Origin: Amphimedon queenslandica
Lineage: Eukaryota > Porifera > Demospongiae > Haplosclerida > Niphatidae
Assembly: GCF_000090795.2 (NCBI RefSeq)
Contig: NW_003546253.1
Coordinates: forward strand, 117,529 to 181,528
Reading direction: 5' to 3'
Length of the DNA: 64,000 bases
The notes under the pieces were generated by a model. That model made no database searches. It was given only the letters and a program-made list of their open reading frames with translations, and was not told where the DNA came from. Shown piece by piece: positions 1-8,814 of this stretch. The first letter of the stretch is position 1. Each line of letters starts with the position of its first letter. The position numbers and the translations under genes were made by a program.

Positions 1-60
1 CATTTTCTGAATCAGCTGAAACTTTCTACATAGCATCAGCGCACTGATATAGAAAACATA
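1..60. repeat. Remnant of the dispersed 177-189-bp intronic monomer
   Basis: The stretch around AACTTTCTACATAGCAT matches the core of the monomers seen at 54860-55880, where it reads ctcaaactttctacatagcataagtacatcaat. It lies in the intron upstream of the first visible receptor exon, so the array probably continues outside the window. Confidence 0.6.
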
Positions 61-132
61 ATAATTTTTTTTAGTGTCATTTACCACAATGAGAAGTGGA
101 ATTAGCTGGTATAAATGGATTTTTCTCTATAG

Positions 133-901
133 GCACTAAAAGATACATGTCTCCTGAGATACTAAATGAGAGCTTAGACTATGGACGCTTTATATGCTAT
201 GCACAGTCGGACATTTACTCCTTCTCTCTTATAATTTGGGAGATTTTCAATTGCTGTGAAATTGACGGTAAGAGCACTTACATGTGTACATACATGTACA
301 TGTACATGTACATGTACATGTACATGTATGCATGAAACTATACATGCACTGTGTGTGTGTGTGTGTGTGTGTATAATCCTTATGATTAATTTGTGTTTGT
401 GGTAAAATATTATGTAAATTGTGTGGGTGAGCTATCATGCACATTACAATAATTATTATTGATAAAGAAAATGGTGATTAATGAGTGGTAAATGCTAATA
501 TTATTATTTTTGTAGGCGTCCCACGCTCTTATCAACTGCCTTACTGTGAATGGGTTCCCACAGATCCAGATATCGATCAAATGAAACAATGTGTATGCGT
601 GAACAATAGAAGGCCTACCATACCTGATTCTTGGACAGAGAGTGAAGTAAGATACTCGACTTTTAGTGCATTAAGTGTATACATGTATGTATCAAGAAAT
701 ATCAAGAGAGAGAGAGAGAGAGAGTGAGGCAAATGTTTAGCGTGAAAATTATGTTATTTTTTATTGTAGACTTTGAGTCCTATAGCGAAGTTGCTAGACA
801 GTTCCTGGGCAACTCAAGCATCAAGCAGAATATCTGCATTAAGAATATCAAAAATTTTAAAAGGAATCGACTTTAAAAAAGAAAAGATACAAAATGAATA
901 A
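133..901 (+). CDS. TGF-beta/activin/BMP type I receptor, 3' part (last three exons)
   Basis: Partial gene whose 5' end lies outside the window. Exons 133-267, 516-646 and 770-901 (stop TAA 899-901) join in phases 1, 1 and 0 at GT/AG sites. They encode the C-lobe of a Ser/Thr kinase: GTKRYMSPEIL (activation-loop end and APE-like motif), then SDIYSFSLIIWEI (alpha-F), then SYQLPY and DPDIDQMK, RRPTIPDSW, and a final ALRISKIL helix. GTKRYM, the P-x-IP-x-W motif and the ALRI-x-K terminus are type I receptor signatures; type II receptors differ there. The family phosphorylates SMADs at the plasma membrane. The start of the first exon rests on the acceptor tctatag, which splits the GGC codon of GTKRYM. 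Which ligand class it serves cannot be told from the C-lobe alone. Confidence 0.9.
290..372. repeat. Microsatellites: self-complementary TACATG hexamer, then (GT)11
   Basis: About 290-328 is a run of tacatg, a unit that is its own reverse complement when repeated. 351-372 is a perfect GT run. Both are in the intron between the first two receptor exons. Short tacatgtacatg runs recur elsewhere, for example near 6097, 8090, 8272 and 12375. Confidence 0.9.
705..724. repeat. (GA)n microsatellite
   Basis: Pure GA run in the last intron of the receptor gene, between the donor at 647 and the acceptor at 768-769. Confidence 0.9.
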
Positions 902-909
902 GTATTATT

Positions 910-915
910 GAAATA
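910..915 (+). terminator. Candidate poly(A) signal AATAAA of the receptor gene
   Basis: The hexamer lies 9 bp after the receptor stop codon and 33 bp before the stop codon of the opposing gene, so the two 3' UTRs must overlap. Only the hexamer is seen; the cleavage site is not known. Confidence 0.45.
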
Positions 916-947
916 AACAGAACTAATGTGAAATGAATCAATGCTCA

Positions 948-3900
948 TCAATTATTATCATTATTATTATTTTTCTTGTTGTTGTTGTTGTTGTTATTTA
1001 TCAATCTATATGGAATGCTATCAGACAGTGTAACATCACAATGCTTGGTATTTCTACCCATATAAAATCCTCTTGCACGTTTATATGCATTACGTAGTGC
1101 ATACAGCAATATGTAAAACATTGGTATCATAGCAAATATCCATGCTATCACAACTAGAGCTATGGATGAGCCCAGTGGCCCATACGAGGAGTTCACTGGT
1201 GAGAATGTCATCACTATTGATATGAGGATTGAAAGGAATATACCGTGTATTAGGTTGGCCCATTTCTGTCGATAAGGCTGAATGTAAGTCACTAATATTA
1301 TCCCTGTAGCCAGTGCTAGTGGTAGTACTAAGTATCTGATGTTATCTCCAAATGGTGTGTTAAGGATAGTAACAATCACCAGTCGTGAGATAAGGTCTAT
1401 GCCAGCAAAATATCTGCAGTCTTTTTCTCCGTGGCTCACCCCGTCTTTATAAGAGCCGTAGAATACATCAGCAAATGCAGCCACCGAGAGTTGGAAGGGA
1501 CATCTACAACGTGAAAACAATCTCTTTGAGTGTCCAATTAAAAGTATAGGGGGAAGGAGTAACAGAAAGAGGAGCAGTATTGCAGTTATGGAGTATGGAA
1601 GATGCTTATCACCAAAAAAGAAATAGTCAGGCTGCAAATAAACTTTAGTAGCTATTGTAGGCTCGTAAGATTCAACAGTTTCATAAATGTATACAGTAAC
1701 AGGTGAAAGTAGAGAGGCTGATGTGTAGAGGAGCTTTGTATAAGAGAGAAGAAAGAAAGTAGCAAACACGTTTATCATGTTAACCTTGATATTCCAATAT
1801 CTCTTGAGTTTACCCATGCTCAGGTAGAGAGGACGAGCAAGAAGAAGGAGAGGCTTGCAACCACAGTCGTACAAATTACTCAATAATATCAGTATAAGTG
1901 TAAGACCAAGTGGTAGCCCAGCACTGAGGTATTGCAGGGTCCATACATGTATGTTTGTCATCCCAGGAGAAAGGCAGAATGGCGGGAGTAGAGTCTTGAA
2001 GAAATCAAGATTCCAAAAGCCATAAGGAACAGTGACCAGGTGAAATAGCACACTGCCCCAGTTTGAGTCCAATTGATGGAACTGGTACTGGAGTTGAGTG
2101 ACAATGAAAGGATGACTTATGATTTGACTGTAAATGACAAAAGCATTCATTCTATCAGATGACACTCTTACACTGAATAGTGTTAGTACAAAACAGAAAA
2201 CGATTCCTGGTAGCACATTGAGGAGTAAGAAGTAAATGATTCTTTTCCACATCCCATTACTGCTACATTTCACACAAATGAAATTGTAAGAGTTTACAGC
2301 TGTGCTATAGCCCTCTTGACATCTACTGCATAAAATCCCTTCTCTTTTCATTCTACCACAAGAAAACTCATTCAATGCTGACATGCTTTTCAACTTATCC
2401 AAGTCCATATAGTTATCAATCCATTCTTCATCTACTGCAGGTGCAATAAGAGGCTGGTAGAATTGTTGAGAGCTGACAAATATGCTGTCGCTAGAGAAAT
2501 CATAGTACATTAGCCAACCTCCTTTCAAATAGAAGAAATGTGAGGACCAATCAGAGTGACATTTGATGAAATATTGTGATTTGACACAAAGGCATTTATG
2601 GTTTGTCCTGTTGAAATAATTTCCAGGAGGACATCGCCTGATGTAAGCAGTTACCTTTGTTGTAGCCGTGGTGTCACCAACAGACCAAAATGTTATAACT
2701 TTTGAATGGTTTAATCCATTCTTTGAAGCAAATGACATTTTCGGAACAATGAATGGAGTTGAGGCTTCAACATAATTAGCATAAATGGTTTCTTCGCTTG
2801 AATTCTTGTCATCAAATGACACAAACACTACTGGAGTTATCAGAGTTACTTCATGCCCAGATTCATCATATGTTTGTATTGGTATATCTGTCTCCTTACC
2901 ACTCAATGCAGTAAAGAGACTGTCATTGATGATAACTGATGGGCCAGTCATTATCTGATCCTTGCAAAGATTTCCTCTATAATCCCATTCCCCAGAGCAG
3001 AGCACATCCGATAGATCTACATGAGGAGAAACACTACTGCACACATTGAAAGATGCTATATAAATAGATCCATTGAGACCACTGCTAAGTAAATTATCTA
3101 CAAATGTCATAGAGCAATTACATTCCTTTGAAAGACTTTGTCCATTTTTATTATCTTCGAACAATAGGAAACAGTTCTCAGCACGTCTTGGTACCACATG
3201 TGAGAAATATAAAGCAGGGCCTTTATTCACGGCACTATTGCTAGCAAAGAAAGCTTCAAGACCTTTTCTAATAATGATTGAGCTTCCATCATACAGTGCA
3301 ATAGCACCACCATTCATTCCAGTGTTGCTTGTGAAGTTAGCATTACCACCAATGCTAACTGTTACTGGTCCACCAATGGTAATACCTGATGCAGCATTGT
3401 TAGTAATACTGGAATCACCACCAAGCCATAGAGAAGAATAGTGACTAACTATAGTACCATATTCACTTACGAGTGTTGTAATGTTAGTGCTGTGTTCTAT
3501 TGTATTATGCATGAAGGATGTGTCACTGATGTACACAGTATGACTCGTTGCAGTGCCTTGTATGTGAAGAGCAGCTCCTTTGTAAGCTTTATTGTGAAGG
3601 AAGAGACAATTTTGAAATGTCACATTCTCGTGGCCAGCTAAGGCAGCAGACATTCCTCCTCCAGCAACAGCCGAGTTCAGAGAAAAGTTAGTTTGTGTGA
3701 AAGTAATCCTGCAGTTTCGACATGCATTTAAAAAAACACCACCTCCCCTGGTTGCAGTGTTGCTAGTGAAAGTAGAGGAACTGATGGTTATGTTATGCTT
3801 TCTCCTACCACTTACATCAACAAGCAGGCCAGCACCTCCAAAGGCAGTATTATTAATAAAATGGACAGTATTCAATATCACACTAACATTGCTATTATCT

Positions 3901-4451
3901 CCTCTAAATCTATAGTCCCTGTATCTTTCTTTAATAACAAGCCCACCATTAACATTGCGTATAAAACATACATTGTCAAGTTTAGCATATTTATGAGCTC
4001 TGAATATTACTACTCCACTGCCAATGGACCCCTCCAAAAAAACATTGGTTAGCTCAAGGGAGCAATTCACAAACAAAAGAGCATGAGACCCACAATCAAT
4101 AAACTTCATGTTGCTTGCTTTCACTTGGGAAATGTCTTTGAAAATCAATCCAGAATTCCCATTGCATTTTATAGTAACAATGTCAGCCTCTGATGAATGA
4201 CCAATCATAAATATATAATGGTGTTGCTTCAGCATGACTGAGTCTTGTAGGAAGAGGCTAGAGTCTTCAATAAAAACTGTGATATTGCTAGCTTCTTTTG
4301 CTGTGCCAGCACTGACTGCATATTCAAGACTGCGGCAAGGGACAGTTCTAGGTGAATAAAGACAGAGAAAGTTATCCATTCCATCCTGGTGCACACGAAA
4401 GGCTAAACACTGCAAAGAAAGGATGAGAGACACAAAAATACTAACGAGCAT
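948..4451 (-). CDS. Receptor-like protein: signal peptide, parallel beta-helix ectodomain, Cys-rich stalk, multipass membrane domain
   Basis: Intronless, 1,167 residues. The first 17 residues form a signal peptide, supporting the ATG at 4451. Residues about 90-430 hold short repeats of the type F-x-x-N...GGG or GGAI (for example FTSNTATRGGGVF and FTSNTGMNGGAIAL), the pattern of parallel beta-helix proteins including bacterial polymorphic outer-membrane proteins. Near residues 700-725 is a small EGF-like Cys cluster (CSRCQEGY...CVKC). From about residue 735 to 1,140 there are seven or more hydrophobic segments. The protein ends in a poly-Asn tail encoded by a GTT/ATT microsatellite. Stop codons of this gene and the receptor gene are 46 bp apart, tail to tail. 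I do not recognise a named family; a cell-surface sensor or adhesion role is only an inference. Confidence 0.85.
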   Translation of the reverse strand: MLVSIFVSLILSLQCLAFRVHQDGMDNFLCLYSPRTVPCRSLEYAVSAGTAKEASNITVFIEDSSLFLQDSVMLKQHHYIFMIGHSSEADIVTIKCNGNSGLIFKDISQVKASNMKFIDCGSHALLFVNCSLELTNVFLEGSIGSGVVIFRAHKYAKLDNVCFIRNVNGGLVIKERYRDYRFRGDNSNVSVILNTVHFINNTAFGGAGLLVDVSGRRKHNITISSSTFTSNTATRGGGVFLNACRNCRITFTQTNFSLNSAVAGGGMSAALAGHENVTFQNCLFLHNKAYKGAALHIQGTATSHTVYISDTSFMHNTIEHSTNITTLVSEYGTIVSHYSSLWLGGDSSITNNAASGITIGGPVTVSIGGNANFTSNTGMNGGAIALYDGSSIIIRKGLEAFFASNSAVNKGPALYFSHVVPRRAENCFLLFEDNKNGQSLSKECNCSMTFVDNLLSSGLNGSIYIASFNVCSSVSPHVDLSDVLCSGEWDYRGNLCKDQIMTGPSVIINDSLFTALSGKETDIPIQTYDESGHEVTLITPVVFVSFDDKNSSEETIYANYVEASTPFIVPKMSFASKNGLNHSKVITFWSVGDTTATTKVTAYIRRCPPGNYFNRTNHKCLCVKSQYFIKCHSDWSSHFFYLKGGWLMYYDFSSDSIFVSSQQFYQPLIAPAVDEEWIDNYMDLDKLKSMSALNEFSCGRMKREGILCSRCQEGYSTAVNSYNFICVKCSSNGMWKRIIYFLLLNVLPGIVFCFVLTLFSVRVSSDRMNAFVIYSQIISHPFIVTQLQYQFHQLDSNWGSVLFHLVTVPYGFWNLDFFKTLLPPFCLSPGMTNIHVWTLQYLSAGLPLGLTLILILLSNLYDCGCKPLLLLARPLYLSMGKLKRYWNIKVNMINVFATFFLLSYTKLLYTSASLLSPVTVYIYETVESYEPTIATKVYLQPDYFFFGDKHLPYSITAILLLFLLLLPPILLIGHSKRLFSRCRCPFQLSVAAFADVFYGSYKDGVSHGEKDCRYFAGIDLISRLVIVTILNTPFGDNIRYLVLPLALATGIILVTYIQPYRQKWANLIHGIFLSILISIVMTFSPVNSSYGPLGSSIALVVIAWIFAMIPMFYILLYALRNAYKRARGFYMGRNTKHCDVTLSDSIPYRLINNNNNNNKKNNNNDNN

Positions 4452-4818
4452 AATGACAAATGTAGTTCCTACTCAAACTGATAAACAGCAAGATTATCAG
4501 CTTCTTTTATAAACACAACCATTCGTGACGATAATAGTGTTAAAATTTATAAATATTATTATTAGTTTGTGTTAGTCACAAAGCAAGCACACACACAGTT
4601 TCAGTATCTTAATTCACATCATGCACATGGACAAAAAACAAAAACAGTACAGTACCTGCCTAATACAACAACAATAATAATGATAATAATAATCATAATA
4701 ATAATAATAATTTTAGAAAAAGCCTAAGTAGACTATAGCAAATCTATGATGGGGACATAAGTCTCAAAATCTCAAATAATATAATTCAGTTTATAATAGC
4801 TGCAGAAACCAACAAAGA
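4452..4818. other. Intergenic spacer with (AAT)n microsatellite
   Basis: This holds the 5' flank of the beta-helix gene and the 3' flank of the CCDC91 homologue, both on the minus strand. About 4664-4712 is rich in aataat/aacaac repeats. I see no gene here. Confidence 0.7.
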
Positions 4819-7800
4819 CTAGTCAAAAGAGACTTCAAATCCTTCATTAGTAGAAGTAGAGGCACCAAAAGCAGAGCTGAATCCATCCTGGTCGTTGGAA
4901 GGAGAAGGCTCAACCTTTGAAGTAGCTACTACATTAGGCTCCTCAGCCGGGCTGGTTTCAACTGGAGCAGGAGGAGAGGGTGTAGTGACTCCTCCTGTGC
5001 TACTGGTATTACTACTGGAGAGTAATGTCTGAAGGTTTGATCTAGCTCCAGCTAGGAACAAATCCAAAGTACTTAGTACGCGCTGAGTGGCAGCATCTCT
5101 TGTCTAGAAAGAGAGAGATGGGGAGAAGGAGGAGTGTATTAGTAGTATGTACATTGTGATTTGTGCTATTACTTTTGCAACGTCTTCCATTTTTGATTGG
5201 ACAAGGTCTCGTGTTCTTTCAACTGCTCTCTCAATAGCAGCTGCACTCCTTTCCCTCTCTTCCTCAAGAGCTTTCTCAAGTAGCTCCTTTACATCAAAAT
5301 AACAACAATAATTTATAAAATAAGGTTTGCGACAGGCAAACCTTTGACACTTCTCTCTCCTGCTCTACGGCTTTAGCAATAGCTTCTAGTGTCTTCTCTC
5401 TTTCTTTCTCTAGTTCTTTGACATGTGAAGCCTAAAGAGTAAAATATATTAAATTATGATTTAGACAACCGTAACTCAATAAATACTACGGTCAAGATTT
5501 GCTCATTCTACATGGATAAGATCATCAAATTATGAATGCTTTGGAGTCATTTTGAAGTTAAAATTAACATGTATTTGAACAACACATTCTATTTTTGAAA
5601 ATAAACCTAGACTAGTCATTCTCTTCTCACCCCCATATCTCTCATTTCTGGTTACTTTTAATTCTTCAAGCGCCTCTTGGCTTTTCTTTCTCTCTTCCTC
5701 CCAAGCTTTTTCAATGGCTGCAGATGCAGCATCTTTCTCCTCCTTCAGTGCTTGGTCTAACTTCTCCTTGTAAGTCTCTTCAGCATCAGCCATTGCCTTT
5801 CTCAAGAGCTCTTCGTGATTCTCTCTTGCCTTCTCTACTGCTTCTTTAACTTTTTCTTCATTCTTAGTCCTCTCCTCATCCAAAGCTAGAGTAAGTCTAT
5901 AAATAAACAAAAATTAGATACACAGTAATTTTGTTCAAATTAAAGTTTTGTGGATCATTCAAAAAATTAAATTTCCAGTTACAAAACCTCAATTTCAATT
6001 ATATATTTAATTACGCTCCTTTTGTAAATTAGAATCAATTAGAAGTACAATTATTATGACACAATTACAATTATGTAATTGACCCCTGGTCTGGTACATG
6101 TACATGTACATACCTCTCATGCTGTTCCTGTATCTTTTGTTGCGCAGTCTCTTGCTCTCTCGAAATAGCTTCCTGCAATAAACCTTCTCCTCTCTCTCTC
6201 TCCTGACTAATGGCCAACTGGATCTGTGCTTTATATTCTTCAACAATCACTTTAAGAGTCTCGTGTCCGGCCTCTCGTATCTGCTCCAGTTCCTTGGCAT
6301 GCCTTGCCTCCATTTCACTGATCCGCTTCTGTTGCTCTTCAATTTCCATTTTCTGTTCCTCAAGCTGTCGATCTTTATCGTCTCTGGAGCGCTTCAGAGC
6401 TTCATGCTCCTACATATGTATATGAACAACCATAAAACAACTTGTAATAACTGAATACTAAACCTTCTGAATCCTTTGCTTCTCTTGCTCAAGGAGGGAG
6501 AGCTTCTGCTCAGTTCCTGCAAGTTTCTCGTTTGCTTTGTCTTTTTCTGCTTGAAGCGCCTCAAACTCTTCTGCATTTGCAGTAGCTCCAACCATTGATG
6601 GACGCTGAAGAGACTGTGCAACCTACAGTATTAGTAAAGAAATAAACAAGAGAGAAATGAGAGAGAGAGAGAGAGAAAGAAGAGGGGGAAGAAAGAAGAG
6701 TAAAGTCTCACGTACCAATGGCTGCTGTTGACTGCTGGGAGGAGAGTCGAATCCAAAGAGGTCAGGTTCTTGTTTTGGCTGTTGCTGTTGGGTTGGTTGA
6801 AGAGACTGAGCCGGTGAGCTACTCTCAAACGATGCAAATGCATCCTGGTCACCAAACCCTGTCTGTGCCGGGACCTGTTGTGGCTACATTAGAACAATAA
6901 TTACTAATAATCACTGACGCTATGTAGACATTATGACTAGGAGAGTAATCAGAGACAAGGTAACATGAAACAGGTAATATATAATCATTGTGATAACTCT
7001 TCATTCACTATCAGCATCAACTGATAGCTACATTAACATAATGTACACATGTATGGCTAATTGGTTGTACCTGTAGTTGTACATGTACATTACTCCACAT
7101 TCTTTTATTATGTTAATGCAATTAGTCACACGTTCACTGCATTCAACAGAGCCCACCGTAATTTATATATTATTTTATTATTATTATCATTGTTGACATT
7201 GTCGGTACTTAAAATCTTATTAATAATTAATAATAATAAAATACTTGTTGTTTAGGAGAAGGAGGGGGAGGAGCTTGTTCCCGGGAGTCCTCAAAAGCAG
7301 CAAATATATCATCGTTTTTAGGAGTTTCCTTAGGCGAAGATTTCTAAAAAGAAATCCCAGTATATTCAAGTACATTATTAGGATACTATTAGGAAACTAA
7401 TAGGTACGTGCACTCACTGGAATAGGAGGTGGAGGTTGGGTTGGTTGTTCCGGTGCAGGAGTCTGTGGTTGAGGGGGTGGTGTCTGCTGTTGAGGAGGCG
7501 TGGCATGTTGCACAGGCGGAGTCGCCTGTTGTGAAGCAGGCGGTTGTGAAGTAGGCGGAGTCTCTTGAGATGGGCCTTGCTGCTGCTGTATGAGTTGCTG
7601 CTGTAATTGGCTAGCAATGAGGTGGAGTTTCTGATACTGACCGACGCCCACTTGAAGCTGCTGAGTCAGCTGATTAATCTACACGTGCATACCAAATAAC
7701 CTCTAATTAACAAGATACGGAAAAATTTACCTTAGCTTGATTCTCAACGGGGTTCTTTTGAAGTTCCTTCAATTGCTGTTGACCTCCGCTCAATTGAACA

Positions 7801-8670
7801 TGCATTTGTTGAAGTCTTTGCCTGTACTGTTGGAGCTGTAGGGCCTGACTTTGATTGACACTAGCACCAGGAGGTTGGCTTGAAGGAGGAGCATGTTGTG
7901 TGGGTGGAGTAGCTGGGAGGGGCCTATCACGCATCGAGGGACGTTTAACTAAAAGGAGGAAATGGATAAAGAAAGAATTAGAGAGTTTGACAAACAAAAT
8001 TGCATATTTTATTAATCAAAACTGTTAAAGTAAACTCCTTCCATGAACATAATGTGTGTGGTTAATGAGTGTGCGACTATGTACATACATGTGCGTGTAC
8101 ATGTATGCGTGAACATGTTTTGATAATTCAAGATGCGTACAAAATAAACTACAGAGGAGAAGCTGTTGTGTCAATTGAAATGTTACTTATTCTCAGAAAA
8201 ATAAAAAACAACAAACATATTTAGCAAAACATCAGCAAAATTTTTTTGTAAGCAAGAAGACGGAAAATTACATGTACATGTACAGTACGGTATTCATTAA
8301 CTCTAGATAGATAATGGAAGATATGCTAGCACCAAAAATCATCAATTATATGATAAATCACTGGCATATTTTTAATTTAACGTAGAGACAGCAACCAAAT
8401 GAATACAATTAGTGGGAGGACACTAACAAACAAACCAGTGGAACTGATATGCTCACCACTTTCTCCGGTCCCTCCTTGAGCAGCTGGCTGTCCCCCTTGC
8501 TGCCAGTTTTGAGATCCAAAACTTGCCCATTCTCCACCACTTCCACTTTCCTATTTTGTTAATAAAAGAGTGGCGGGTTTTAATCATATTTTACAAGGAG
8601 AGGGTGTAATCCTCACGTTGTTAGAGCCGTCTCCTTGCTGCCCAAAGCTAGCCCAATCTCCTCCACTCAT
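4819..8670 (-). CDS. CCDC91: CCDC91 (GGA-binding partner p56) homologue
   Basis: Twelve exons, all in frame: 8617-8670, 8457-8550, 7731-7948, 7418-7678, 7245-7343, 6716-6883, 6464-6622, 6114-6409, 5656-5896, 5342-5431, 5173-5286, 4819-5103. Total 2,079 bp, 692 residues. The C-terminal half is a long coiled coil holding two segments I recognise from CCDC91: KELEQIREAGHETL...VEEYK, and near the end ERAVERTRDL with VLSTLDLFLAGARSNLQTLL. In vertebrates CCDC91 binds GGA adaptors at the trans-Golgi. The N-terminal half is Pro/Gln-rich low complexity and carries DWASFG, EWASFG, DIFAAFED, DAFASFES and DLFGFDS; DGFSSAFG lies near the C-terminus. These resemble the aromatic/acidic peptides bound by GGA and AP ear domains. 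It is much longer than the roughly 440-residue human protein because of this region. The start codon gives MSGGDWASFG and lies 144 bp from the divergent PIGN-like gene. Confidence 0.9.
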
Positions 8671-8814
8671 GACGCGAGAAAGAGAAAGAAAGACCGAGAG
8701 AGAATGACTTACAGTAGTTCCAGGGCAAAAACGGGGCGTTAAAACAAACCACGCCTCCATCAGACAATTAATAAAGGCGTGGCTTTGTTCTAATTAGCCC
8801 CACCCTACTGCAGC
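8671..8814. promoter_or_regulatory. Short divergent intergenic region, likely bidirectional promoter
   Basis: Only 144 bp separate the start codons of the CCDC91 homologue (minus) and the PIGN homologue (plus), so both transcripts must start within or beside it. It holds an inverted pair ccacgcc/ggcgtgg near 8750-8780 and is less AT-rich than nearby introns. No TATA box was assigned. Confidence 0.6.
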
